From contig NZ_CAXUSG020000006.1 of the NCBI RefSeq assembly GCF_964253915.1, positions 186,001 to 250,000 of the forward strand: a stretch of 64,000 bases of DNA, read 5' to 3'. Origin of the DNA: Metarhizobium sp964253915. Its GTDB lineage: Bacteria > Pseudomonadota > Alphaproteobacteria > Rhizobiales > Rhizobiaceae. Position numbers and translations under genes: made by a program. Below, in pieces: positions 33,654-42,188 of this stretch (position 1 is its first letter; each line of letters begins with the position of its first letter). The notes under the pieces were generated by a model. It was not told where the DNA came from. It did no database searches and saw nothing but the letters and a program-made list of their open reading frames with translations.

Positions 33654-35960
33654 ATGCAGCAATTGCCCGATACCCCGATCTTTTCGCCGGAGCAGGACCT
33701 GTTCTCGCTCTCGCCCTTTTCGCAGCGCCTCGCACGGGTGCTGCGCACGGCGCAGGCGCGGGAAAACATGGTCGTCGGCCTGAACGGCGTCTGGGGCGGC
33801 GGCAAGACCAGCGTGCTGAACATGGCGGTCGCCTGGCTGATGGCGATGGAAAAGGCCGGCCTCGACCGCTACGCCGCCTCCGAGCGCGACGAGATCCAGG
33901 CCATGGACACGCTGATCGGCCGGGTCCACCCGGATGACCATGCCCGCCACCTGACGGCGCTGGAGCGGGAATGGGGCGGATCGGCCGGCGGGCAGACGGT
34001 GATCGTGCGTTACAATCCCTGGCTGGCGTCCGGCCACGATACGCTGGTCTCGGATTTCTTCCGTGTCCTCGGCGACCGGCTGGACGAGGTTCTCGACGAC
34101 GAAATCCGCCTCTACATCCGCGCCACCGCCAGCCGGCTGGCGGATTTCATGGATCTGACCCGGCAATCCTCTTCCGGCATGGGCCGGCTTTTGGCACTCT
34201 ACGCCGAAGCCAGCGGCGGCGGACCGCTGGCCGACAAGCAGGAGGGTGCCAAGCGCACCGGTTTCCTCAAGGGCCTGTTCCGCAAGGTGACGGCGACGCC
34301 GATCCCCGATACGCTGCAGGAAGCCCGCGACCAGCTGGCGGCACAGCTGAACAAGCTCAAGAACAGCCGCATCCTCGTGGTTATCGAGGATATCGATCGC
34401 CTGCGCCCGGACGAGGTGCGGTCGCTCTTGTCGATGATGAAGGCCATCGGCCAATTGCCGAACATCACCTATCTCATCGGTTACGACCGCTCGGTGCTGG
34501 ACAAGGCGCTCGGCGAGGACGGCGACGAAAACGGCCTGCCGAAATTCCTCGAAAAGATCGTCCAGGTCGACCTCGACCTGCCGCGCGTGCCCGGCGAGCG
34601 GCTGCTCGAAGCCCTTTTGGCGCATGCCGGCGATATTTTTGGCGCTCCGCTGGACGCCAACGAACGGCAGGACCTGCTGCAGACGTTCAAGCGCCGCCGG
34701 GTATTGCTCACCACGCCGCGAGACGTCGGGCGCCTGCGCAATGCGCTGGTCTTCGCCGATGCAGCCACCGGCCGCTCGATCCGCACCACCGACCTGATGC
34801 GCATGGAAATGCTGCGCCTGAAGGAACGCGACGTGTTCGACTGGATCATGCGCCACGCCATCTATTTTCACCCGCGGATCGGCATGTCGACCTCCGATGT
34901 CAATGCCGAGGATCGTGCCTTCATCGCAGCCGGCATCGCCCAGGCAAGCAAGATCAATCGCGACGCCGTCGCCGACACACTGGCGCACACGTTCGAAAAC
35001 GTCGCCCAGGCGCTGGGCGGTGTGGCACCGGACCCGAAGGACCGGCTGCACGAACTCGACACCCGCTACCCGCTCTACAGCTGGGAGGGATGGGAATGTT
35101 ACCTGCAGTCCTTCCCGAACACCGACGTCATCGCCCAGGAAGAATGGGGCTATGTCCGGCAGATCGGCAGCGACCTGCCGAAGGCGCGCAACTACGTGCA
35201 GACGCTGCTGTCGCGCCGCCGTACGGACGGCAAGCAACTGCTCCTGTCTTTCCTCGACGGGCTGGACCGGCTGCTGCCCGGCGGCCCCGAACCTGTCGGC
35301 CTGCTGAACGCACTGCTCGAACTCGATGACACGGCCGTCTCCGCCGGTTTCGGCATGACGCATCAAAGCGCCTTCCGCGAGCTGCACCGGCTTTTTGCCC
35401 GCTGCGAGCATCCGGTGGAGGTGCTGACCGGCCTGACGCTCAAGGAAGGCGTCAATCCCTTTGCCGTTCTCATCGTTCTCGAGGTCTTTGCCGAACAGCT
35501 CGGCCTGATGGCGAAGGGCAAGTCGCGCGAACCCTCCGTCTTCAGCGAAAACGATCTGGTGGAGGGCATTTCCACAGTCTATCTCAGAATGTCGTCGGTG
35601 CCGGCGGAGCGATCGGCGGAGTGGTTTGCCACTGTCGATATCCATCGTCTGCTGTCGCTCGGCCTCGACCGCAAGACGCTGCTGCAATTCACCCAGAAGG
35701 CGCTGTCCAAATCGGCCGAGCAGCTGCGTTATCTCCTCGAGGAAGTCTGCACCAACTGGCCGTCCCGCCACGGCGTGCGCCTGCTTCTCACCCGCCGGCC
35801 CGACCCCGACCTCTACCCGCTGCAGGACATGCGCAACTACGCCGCCCGCATGTCGCGCAAATATCCCGACGACGATTTTTTCCACGATTTTGTCGAGGGC
35901 GCCGATGATTTCCTGGCAACGCCCGGCCTGAAGGATCGCAGCCAGCGGCTGAAAACGTGA
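33654..35960 (+). CDS. KAP-family P-loop NTPase
   Basis: A 768-residue STAND-related NTPase. Walker A is GVWGGGKTS with the lysine at residue 51, and Walker B is VVIEDIDRL. The stretch of about 140 residues between them includes the VRYNPWLASGHD segment typical of KAP proteins. The rest (about 330-768) has no recognised domain. The ATG at 33654 has AAGGAG upstream. KAP NTPases are often found in accessory regions and some have been linked to phage defence. Its position next to repA-repC suggests it travels with the replicon module, but no function can be read from the sequence. Confidence 0.85.
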   Translation: MQQLPDTPIFSPEQDLFSLSPFSQRLARVLRTAQARENMVVGLNGVWGGGKTSVLNMAVAWLMAMEKAGLDRYAASERDEIQAMDTLIGRVHPDDHARHLTALEREWGGSAGGQTVIVRYNPWLASGHDTLVSDFFRVLGDRLDEVLDDEIRLYIRATASRLADFMDLTRQSSSGMGRLLALYAEASGGGPLADKQEGAKRTGFLKGLFRKVTATPIPDTLQEARDQLAAQLNKLKNSRILVVIEDIDRLRPDEVRSLLSMMKAIGQLPNITYLIGYDRSVLDKALGEDGDENGLPKFLEKIVQVDLDLPRVPGERLLEALLAHAGDIFGAPLDANERQDLLQTFKRRRVLLTTPRDVGRLRNALVFADAATGRSIRTTDLMRMEMLRLKERDVFDWIMRHAIYFHPRIGMSTSDVNAEDRAFIAAGIAQASKINRDAVADTLAHTFENVAQALGGVAPDPKDRLHELDTRYPLYSWEGWECYLQSFPNTDVIAQEEWGYVRQIGSDLPKARNYVQTLLSRRRTDGKQLLLSFLDGLDRLLPGGPEPVGLLNALLELDDTAVSAGFGMTHQSAFRELHRLFARCEHPVEVLTGLTLKEGVNPFAVLIVLEVFAEQLGLMAKGKSREPSVFSENDLVEGISTVYLRMSSVPAERSAEWFATVDIHRLLSLGLDRKTLLQFTQKALSKSAEQLRYLLEEVCTNWPSRHGVRLLLTRRPDPDLYPLQDMRNYAARMSRKYPDDDFFHDFVEGADDFLATPGLKDRSQRLKT

Positions 35961-35964
35961 GGCG

Positions 35965-35988
35965 CGGCTGACATTTCAGCCGGCTTTT
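35965..35988 (+). terminator. Terminator hairpin after the KAP NTPase gene
   Basis: Seven-base arms CGGCTGA and TCAGCCG with a CATT loop, followed by GCTTTTCC, starting 5 bp after the stop. A second hairpin (TGATTCCATC/GATGGAATCA, followed by TTTTTATCTTT) lies just downstream at about 35999-36025. Confidence 0.55.
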
Positions 35989-36114
35989 CCTGACGAATTG
36001 ATTCCATCGCCTTTTGATGGAATCAGCCGTTTTTATCTTTGTGACACTACTGTAAGTCATTGAAAAATAACGAATTGATCGACGCTCTTGACGCGACTCG
36101 ACAATTTCACCACG

Positions 36115-36176
36115 CTCTAACGGAAAAAGACGCAGATTCCTCGTTCCGGCGTAACCGGATGGATCGTCTGTTAGAG
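36115..36176. promoter_or_regulatory. Nested inverted repeats upstream of repA
   Basis: CTCTAACGGA (36115-36124) is repeated inverted as TCTGTTAGAG (36167-36176), 9 of 10 matching. Between them lies TCCGG-CGTAA-CCGGA (36145-36159). The rest of this 327-bp interval shows only terminator hairpins and no gene. It could hold the repA promoter and operator, or a partition site. It does not match the 16-bp parS pattern of repABC plasmids. Confidence 0.4.
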
Positions 36177-36287
36177 TAACTGTCCAGCGTATTTACACGA
36201 GTGATGGAATCGCACGACAAGGCGAACTCGCAAGCTTTCATGGGAAGGCTGCGGTTTGACGACACCGGCGGTGGATAACGGAGAAGC

Positions 36288-37553
36288 ATGCATATGGCAT
36301 CGGTATCGAGACAGCTTGCAAGCCGGGACGCGGAAGGCGACGTGCGCCTGCCCGCCGACGAGGCGATTGCCGCCGATGCGCGCGCACTGTCCGAACAGCT
36401 CAAGGCCATGCGCGAGCGACTGTTTCCGCCGACATCGCAGAAATCGCTGCGCAGCTTCACCTCCGGCGAGGCGGCAAAACTGATCGGCGTGTCCGATGGC
36501 TATCTGCGCCAGCTGTCGCTGGCCGGCGACGGGCCGCAGCCGAGCATCGGCGTTGCCGGGCGCCGCTTCTATTCGCTGGCCGATATCAACGCGCTCCGCC
36601 GTTATCTTGCCGACCAGGCCATTGCCAAGGGCAATGCCGCCAAGGCGCGCACCTATCTGCCCTGGCGCAATGCGGCGCGGGGCGAACATGTCCAGGTGAT
36701 CTCGGTCACCAATTTTAAGGGCGGCTCCGGCAAGACCACCTCCTCGGTGCATCTTGCCCAGTATCTCGCGCTCACCGGCCACCGGGTGCTGGCGGTCGAT
36801 CTCGACCCGCAGGCGTCGCTGTCGGCCCTGTTCGGCTACCAGCCGGAGCTGGATCTCGACGGCAACGACACGATTTACGGCGCCATCCGTTACGACGGTT
36901 CGGCACGGCCGCTGAAGGAGCTGATCCGCAAGACCTATGTCGACGGTCTCGACCTGGTGCCGGGAAACCTCGAACTCCAGGAATTCGAACATTCGACGCC
37001 ACAGGCGCTCAGCCAGCGTCATAGCGGCAAGGATGCCGGCCCGCTGTTTTTCGCCCGTATTTCCGCGGCGCTGCAGAGCGTCGCCGACGATTACGACGTC
37101 GTCGTGCTCGATTGCCCGCCGCAGCTCGGTTACCTCACGCTTTCCGCGCTCTGCGCCTCGACCTCGGTCGTCGTCACCGTGCATCCGCAGATGCTCGACG
37201 TCGCCTCGATGAACCAGTTCCTGTTCATGACCTCGGATCTGCTGAACGTCGTGCGCGAAGCAGGCGGGCAACTGAATTTCGATTTCCTGCGTTACCTCGT
37301 CACCCGTTTCGAACCGAATGACGGGCCGCAGGCGCAGATCGTCGGTTTCATGCGCTCGCTGTTCGGCGAACGGGTCCTGACTGCCAGCATGTTGAAATCA
37401 ACGGCAATTTCCGATGCCGGCCTGACGAAACAGACGCTTTACGAGGTCGGACGGGAAAATTTCACCCGCGCGACCTACGACCGCGCGATGGAATCACTGC
37501 ATGCCGTGAACAGCGAAATAGAGCGTTTGATTCACACCGCGTGGGGTCGCTGA
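36288..37553 (+). CDS. repA: RepA, ParA-type partition protein of the repABC family
   Basis: A 421-residue ParA ATPase. An N-terminal MerR-like helix-turn-helix (FTSGEAAKLIGVSDGYLRQL, about 58-77) precedes the ATPase core, where the deviant Walker A KGGSGKT lies at residues 144-150 and the later DLDPQASLSALFG and VVLDCPPQLGYLT segments complete the site. RepA ATPases position replicon copies and also repress their own operon. The start at 36288 has GGAGAAGC upstream; a second ATG is 6 bp inside. In the normal operon repB, encoding the centromere-binding partner, would follow directly, but here the next gene is repC. Confidence 0.92.
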   Translation: MHMASVSRQLASRDAEGDVRLPADEAIAADARALSEQLKAMRERLFPPTSQKSLRSFTSGEAAKLIGVSDGYLRQLSLAGDGPQPSIGVAGRRFYSLADINALRRYLADQAIAKGNAAKARTYLPWRNAARGEHVQVISVTNFKGGSGKTTSSVHLAQYLALTGHRVLAVDLDPQASLSALFGYQPELDLDGNDTIYGAIRYDGSARPLKELIRKTYVDGLDLVPGNLELQEFEHSTPQALSQRHSGKDAGPLFFARISAALQSVADDYDVVVLDCPPQLGYLTLSALCASTSVVVTVHPQMLDVASMNQFLFMTSDLLNVVREAGGQLNFDFLRYLVTRFEPNDGPQAQIVGFMRSLFGERVLTASMLKSTAISDAGLTKQTLYEVGRENFTRATYDRAMESLHAVNSEIERLIHTAWGR

Positions 37554-37644
37554 TCCCCGCACCAATTTTCCGTGCTACCATGACAGATGTCTTGGTACAC
37601 CGCGTTTAAACCGAATTGAGCTTGAGAAAGGAACATCGAGAGCA

Positions 37645-37697
37645 AGAAAAAAGGCCCCCAAAACGTCGCCATTTCGGAAGCCCTCTTCTATGTAGCA
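37645..37697 (-). ncRNA. Predicted antisense ctRNA (incompatibility RNA) between repA and repC
   Basis: On the minus strand AGGGCUUCCGAAA pairs with UUUUGGGGGCCUU (37684-37672 and 37663-37651) as a 13-bp stem with G-U pairs, followed by a U-run. Upstream is TTGACT (37731-37726) with a weak -10 (TTCTCT) 17 bases on. A transcript of about 50-55 nt would result, the size of the known repABC ctRNAs, and it lies exactly where they do, in the leader of repC. Its ends are estimates. Confidence 0.7.
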
Positions 37698-37801
37698 ATT
37701 CAAGAGAATCACTTCCAGCAATCAAAGTCAAGCGCCGCCAGCATCATTTGCTGACGGGATGATTCCTTTTGCCCTGAAATGTCCGTCACGGGTGCCTCTT
37801 G

Positions 37802-37816
37802 CCTCTTTCGAAGAGG
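37802..37816 (+). promoter_or_regulatory. Hairpin sequestering the repC ribosome site
   Basis: CCTCTT-TCG-AAGAGG is a perfect 6-bp stem whose right arm contains the AGAGGA ribosome site, 10 bases before the repC ATG. Folding would block translation. This fits ctRNA-controlled repC expression, where ctRNA binding shifts the leader fold. Confidence 0.55.
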
Positions 37817-37826
37817 ACCCATTGGC

Positions 37827-39062
37827 ATGGAAAGATTAGCGACGACGCCTTTTGGCGGCGCACGCATGCGTGCGGACATATTTAGCCTGCAGGCCGCTAT
37901 CGCCCGGCGGCAGCAGGTTCTGAAAAAGGGCGAGGGTAATGACGACAGCGGCAGTGCCGACAAATGGCAACTGCTGCGGGCTCTGACCGAGGCGCGCGAC
38001 GCCTATGGCCTTTCCGACAGAACGCTTTGCGTGCTGGAAGCTTTGACGAGTTTCCACGGCGAACGTGTGCTCGACGGCCGCGATCCGATCATCGTCTTTC
38101 CCTCGAATACGGAACTGTCCTTGCGTGCCCGCGGCATGTCGCCGGCAACGCTGCGACGGCATCTGGCCCTGCTGGTCGAGGCAGGCCTGATCATGCGTCG
38201 CGACAGCGCCAACGGCAAACGTTTCTGCCGCCGCGACGACAACGGCGCAGTGGAGAGCGCCTTCGGCTTCGACCTGGCACCGCTGGCGCTGCTGGCCGCC
38301 GAGATCCACGCCCACGCGGAAACTGCCCGCGCCCGTGCCAAGGCGATGCAGGCCTTGCGCATGGAAATCACCCTGCACCTGCGCGATATCGCCAAGACCA
38401 TTCAGGCCGCCCTGATGGAACAGCGCTCCGGACAGTGGACGGATCTTGCCGACCGGCTCGCCGCACTGTCCGGCCGGATTTCCCGTGCAGCGGACATGGA
38501 TGGCCTGAAAATGCGCCGTGATGCGCTTCTTTCGCTGCGAAATCAGGTGGAAAACACCTATCTCGAAAGCCTGAGCGAACAGGAAATGAGCGCCAGTGAA
38601 TCCGATTTTGAGCGGCATATTCAAGATTCAAATATAGAATATAAATCTGAATCGATGGCTCCGGAAAAATCGACAGCCAAAATCGTGCCAGACGAACGGC
38701 AAGCCGTGGCTGAGACGCAGGACATGCAGCTTTCGCTCAAACAATTCCTGCAAGCGTGCCCGGACCTTTCGGCCTATAACCGCGATACGATCCGCAGCTG
38801 GAACGATGTCGCCCACACGGCCGATTTCGTCCGCGGCATGCTGGGGATCTCACAGGAGGCCTGGGGGAAAGCCCGCCGGGCGATGGGAGATCTTGGCGCG
38901 GCCGTCACCGTTGCCGCCATTCTCCAGCGCGGCACGGATATCCGCTCTCCCGGAGGATATCTGCGCGATCTGACCGGAAAAGCCGAGGCCGGACGCTTCT
39001 CGGTCTACCCGATGATCAGGGCGCTTGGCGGGGAAGGGCGGAGTGGAAATATTTTGCAGTAA
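37827..39062 (+). CDS. repC: RepC replication initiator
   Basis: A 411-residue protein of the RepC family of alphaproteobacterial replicons. It opens with the typical TTPFGGARM, then a winged-helix region (about 60-140; FPSNTELSLRARGMSPATLRRHLALLVEAGLI), and has the C-terminal dimerisation and replication region ending LRDLTGKAEAGRFSV. The ATG at 37827 follows the hairpin-masked ribosome site. A short AT-rich stretch inside the gene probably is the origin. In known repABC plasmids RepC is the only protein needed for replication and its level is set by ctRNA. Confidence 0.92.
   Translation: MERLATTPFGGARMRADIFSLQAAIARRQQVLKKGEGNDDSGSADKWQLLRALTEARDAYGLSDRTLCVLEALTSFHGERVLDGRDPIIVFPSNTELSLRARGMSPATLRRHLALLVEAGLIMRRDSANGKRFCRRDDNGAVESAFGFDLAPLALLAAEIHAHAETARARAKAMQALRMEITLHLRDIAKTIQAALMEQRSGQWTDLADRLAALSGRISRAADMDGLKMRRDALLSLRNQVENTYLESLSEQEMSASESDFERHIQDSNIEYKSESMAPEKSTAKIVPDERQAVAETQDMQLSLKQFLQACPDLSAYNRDTIRSWNDVAHTADFVRGMLGISQEAWGKARRAMGDLGAAVTVAAILQRGTDIRSPGGYLRDLTGKAEAGRFSVYPMIRALGGEGRSGNILQ
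38615..38660. other. AT-rich stretch in repC, likely replication origin
   Basis: A 46-bp region of about 70% A+T containing runs such as AAATATAGAATATAAATC within otherwise GC-rich repC. In characterised repABC replicons the origin is an AT-rich segment inside repC, so this is the best candidate oriV here. Confidence 0.55.
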
Positions 39063-39187
39063 ATCTGCAAGAAATTTTCTGTCAAAGCCGTCGCGACCGT
39101 TGCCAAGGTTCGGATTTGGGTTCATACCTCCATGCGAACCGACGTCGCGGAGCGTCCTGCTCCGGCGATCAACAGATGGGGAAGCGG

Positions 39188-40471
39188 ATGAAGAACGTCG
39201 ATATTGCAGTACGCAAAAATGAAGCCATTTCGCGTGGCGTCGGCATGACCACACAGGTCTATGCGGACCGTGCCGAAAACTCCGAGATCTGGGACGTCGA
39301 AGGCCGCCGCTACATCGATTTCGCCGCCGGCATCGCCGTGGTCAACACCGGCCACCGCCACCCCAAGGTCATCGAGGCGGTCAAGAACCAGATCGACCGC
39401 TTTACCCACACCTGCCACCAGGTCGTGCCCTACGAAAACTACGTGGCGCTTGCCGAACGCCTGAACAAGGCCGTTCCCGGCAATTTTGCCAAGAAGACGA
39501 TTTTTGCGACCACGGGCGCAGAAGCCGTTGAAAATGCCATCAAGATCGCCCGCGCCGCCACCGGCCGTTCGGCTGTCGTCGCCTTCACCGGCGCCTTCCA
39601 TGGCCGTACCTTCATGGGCATGGCGCTGACCGGCAAGGTCGTTCCTTACAAGGTCGGCTTCGGCGCGATGATGAGCGACGTGTTTCACGTGCCGTTCCCG
39701 GTCGACCTGCATGGCATCACCGTCGACATGGCGCTCGACGTTCTCGACAAGCTGTTCAAGGCTGACGTCGATCCGAAGCGCGTTGCCGCGATCATTGTTG
39801 AGCCGGTCCAGGGCGAAGGCGGTTTCTACGAAGTGCCGCGCGTGCTGATGAAGGCTCTGCGCCAGCTCTGCGACGATCACGGCATCCTGCTGATCGCCGA
39901 CGAAGTGCAGACCGGTTTTGCCCGCACCGGCAAGCTGTTTGCCATGGAACACTACGATGTCGTCGCCGACCTCACCACCATGGCCAAGGGTCTCGCCGGC
40001 GGCTTCCCGCTGTCTGCCGTCACCGGCCGCGCCGAGCTGATGGATGCACCGGGCCCGGGCGGTCTGGGCGGCACCTATGCCGGTAACCCGATTGGCATCG
40101 CCGCATCGCATGCCGTTCTCGATGTCATCGAGGAAGAACAGCTTTGCGACCGCGCCAACCTGCTCGGCAACCGCCTGAAGCAGCGTCTCGAATCCCTGCG
40201 CGAAGGCGTTCCGCAGATCGTTGACATCCGCGGCCCCGGTTTCATGGTTGCTGTCGAATTCAACCATCCGGGCACTGAAAAGCCGAATGCCGATTTCGCC
40301 AATGCCGTCCGCCTCAAGGCACTCGAAAAGGGCTTGATCCTGCTGACCTGCGGCGTTTATGGCAACGTCATCCGCTTCCTGTCGCCGATCACCGTCCAGG
40401 ACGGCGTCTTCCAGGAAGGTCTCGACATCATCGAAGCATCCATGCGCGAATGCGCCGCAGAGGCGAAATAA
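39188..40471 (+). CDS. gabT: 4-aminobutyrate aminotransferase
   Basis: A 427-residue class III aminotransferase. The PLP lysine is in LTTMAKGLAGGFPL, preceded by the LIADEVQTGFARTGKLFA segment, and TTGAEAVENAIKIAR binds the phosphate. The start at 39188 gives the usual N-terminus MKNVDIAVRKN; the ATG at 39176 is less likely. With gabD 2 bp downstream it converts GABA to succinate. It lies 125 bp after repC and there is no repABC gene in between. Confidence 0.93.
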   Translation: MKNVDIAVRKNEAISRGVGMTTQVYADRAENSEIWDVEGRRYIDFAAGIAVVNTGHRHPKVIEAVKNQIDRFTHTCHQVVPYENYVALAERLNKAVPGNFAKKTIFATTGAEAVENAIKIARAATGRSAVVAFTGAFHGRTFMGMALTGKVVPYKVGFGAMMSDVFHVPFPVDLHGITVDMALDVLDKLFKADVDPKRVAAIIVEPVQGEGGFYEVPRVLMKALRQLCDDHGILLIADEVQTGFARTGKLFAMEHYDVVADLTTMAKGLAGGFPLSAVTGRAELMDAPGPGGLGGTYAGNPIGIAASHAVLDVIEEEQLCDRANLLGNRLKQRLESLREGVPQIVDIRGPGFMVAVEFNHPGTEKPNADFANAVRLKALEKGLILLTCGVYGNVIRFLSPITVQDGVFQEGLDIIEASMRECAAEAK

Positions 40472-40473
40472 TC

Positions 40474-41958
40474 ATGAGCATCTCCAACGCACTGTCTTCC
40501 AAGCTGAAGGATCCGTCGCTTGCTCCCGACAAGGCGCTTGTCGGTGGCCAGTGGCTTGCCGCAAGTGAAAGCGGCAAGACCTTCGAAGTCACCAACCCGG
40601 CAAACGGCGACGTCATCGCCGTTCTGCCCGACCTCGGCAAGGCCGAAGTCTCCAAGGCGATCGATGCCGCCCATGCCGCACAGAAGGCCTGGGCCAAAAA
40701 GACCGCCAAGGAGCGCGCGACAATCCTGCGCAAGCTCTTCGACCTGATGGTCGCCAATGCCGACGACCTCGCCACCATCCTGACCATCGAGATGGGCAAG
40801 CCCTGGGCGGAAGCCCGCGGCGAAATCCTCTACGGTGCATCCTATGTCGAATGGTTCGGCGAAGAGGCCAAGCGCGTCTACGGCGACACCATCCCCGGCC
40901 ACCAGGCCGACAAGCGCATCATCGTCATCCGCCAGCCGGTGGGTGTCGTCGGCGCGATTACGCCGTGGAACTTCCCGAACGCCATGCTGGCCCGCAAGAT
41001 GGCGCCGGCTCTGGCCGCAGGCTGCACCATGGTTTCGAAGCCGGCCGCGCAGACGCCGCTTTCGGCACTTGCCCTGGCGCTGCTGGCCGAACGCGCCGGT
41101 GTTCCGGCCGGTGTCTTCTCGGTGGTGACCTCGACCCAGTCGGCCATGGTCGGCCAGGAAATGTGCTCGAACGAGAAGATCCGCAAGGTCACCTTCACCG
41201 GCTCGACCAATGTTGGCAAGATCCTGATGCGTCAGGGTGCCGACCAGATCATGAAGCTCGGCCTGGAACTCGGCGGCAACGCCCCGTTCATCGTCTTCGA
41301 CGATGCCGATGTTGATGCCGCCGTCGAAGGCGCGATGATCTCCAAGTACCGGAACAACGGCCAGACCTGCGTCTGCGCCAACCGCATCTACGTTCAATCA
41401 GGCGTCTACGACACCTTTGCGGCCAAGCTCGCCGAGCGGGTTTCGAAGATGAAGGTTGGCGACGGCATGTCGGAAGGCGTCAACGCCGGCCCGCTGATCG
41501 ACCAGAACGCCCTAAAGAAGGTCGAGGAGCATATTTCCGACGCCGTTTCCAAGGGTGCCAAGGTTGCCGTCGGCGGCAATCGCGATGCGCAGGGCGGCCT
41601 GTTCTACCAGCCGACCATTTTGACCGGCGTGACCTCCGAAATGATGGTTGCCCGCGAGGAAACCTTCGGTCCGGTGGCACCGCTCTTCAAGTTCGATACC
41701 GAAGAGCAGGTCATCGAAATGGCCAACAACACGGAATTCGGCCTGGCCTCCTACTTCTATTCGAAGGACGTTGCCAAGATCTTCCGGGTTGCCGAACAGC
41801 TCGAATACGGCATGGTCGGCATCAACACCGGCCTGATCTCCACCGAAGTCGCCCCCTTCGGCGGCATCAAGCAATCCGGCCTCGGCCGCGAAGGCTCCAA
41901 GTACGGCTTGGAGGATTACACCGAGCTGAAATATCTCTGCCTCGGCGGCATCGAGTGA
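40474..41958 (+). CDS. gabD: Succinate-semialdehyde dehydrogenase
   Basis: A 494-residue aldehyde dehydrogenase with ITPWNFP, FTGSTNVGK, the glutamate in ELGGNAPFIVF and the nucleophilic cysteine in NNGQTCVCANR. The ATG at 40474 is 2 bp after the gabT stop and has GAGG upstream, so gabT-gabD is an operon. It oxidises succinate semialdehyde, the product of GabT, using NAD(P)+. Confidence 0.93.
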   Translation: MSISNALSSKLKDPSLAPDKALVGGQWLAASESGKTFEVTNPANGDVIAVLPDLGKAEVSKAIDAAHAAQKAWAKKTAKERATILRKLFDLMVANADDLATILTIEMGKPWAEARGEILYGASYVEWFGEEAKRVYGDTIPGHQADKRIIVIRQPVGVVGAITPWNFPNAMLARKMAPALAAGCTMVSKPAAQTPLSALALALLAERAGVPAGVFSVVTSTQSAMVGQEMCSNEKIRKVTFTGSTNVGKILMRQGADQIMKLGLELGGNAPFIVFDDADVDAAVEGAMISKYRNNGQTCVCANRIYVQSGVYDTFAAKLAERVSKMKVGDGMSEGVNAGPLIDQNALKKVEEHISDAVSKGAKVAVGGNRDAQGGLFYQPTILTGVTSEMMVAREETFGPVAPLFKFDTEEQVIEMANNTEFGLASYFYSKDVAKIFRVAEQLEYGMVGINTGLISTEVAPFGGIKQSGLGREGSKYGLEDYTELKYLCLGGIE

Positions 41959-41970
41959 GTTGACTAAAAA

Positions 41971-42184
41971 GCCCCGGAGCGATCCGGAGCCAGACTGCTG
42001 ACAAAGTCATAAAATCTCTCTTTCGTCACCCTCGGGCTTGTCCCGAGGGTCCAAGCACGGCGGATATATCCTTTGCCGTCAATGTCTTAGTTGCCGAAGG
42101 CAGATCCTCGGGACAAGCCCGAGGATGACGTGATCAGGAGAGCGGCGGTTTGTCAGCAGTCTGAGTCCCGGATGGCTCCGGGGC
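41971..42184. terminator. Bidirectional terminator arms flanking an inserted double-hairpin element
   Basis: The left arm (41971-42005) starts GCCCCGGAGCGATCCGG and ends CAGACTGCTGACAAA; the right arm (42149-42184) is its near-perfect inverted copy and is followed by TTTTTT. The left arm is preceded by AAAAA, so transcripts of both the convergent gabD and antitoxin genes would terminate. The arms are kept apart by about 140 bp of inserted sequence. Confidence 0.6.
42024..42130. repeat. Double-hairpin intergenic element, copy B
   Basis: Left hairpin ACCCTCGGG/CCCGAGGGT (42028-42050) and right hairpin ATCCTCGGG/CCCGAGGAT (42104-42126), which also pair with each other. It has the same architecture as 25983-26099, with conserved GTCCAAGCACG-like and GGCAGATCCTCGGGACAAGC parts. 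It is nested inside the terminator arms of gabD. Confidence 0.8.
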
Positions 42185-42188
42185 TTTT

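Noticed and set aside
33498..35885. A 795-codon open frame on the minus strand
   Set aside because: It lies opposite the KAP NTPase gene, which has intact Walker motifs. The antisense product has no recognisable domain.
37554..37826. A possible short repB
   Set aside because: All frames in the gap are too short and none shows the ParB-like or helix-turn-helix pattern of RepB.
39063..39187. A parS-like site downstream of repC
   Set aside because: GGTTC...GAACC near 39109-39140 gives only partial symmetry and does not fit the 16-bp parS pattern.
41959..42188. A toxin gene next to the orphan antitoxin
   Set aside because: The interval contains only terminator arms and the double-hairpin repeat, with no open frame of toxin length.
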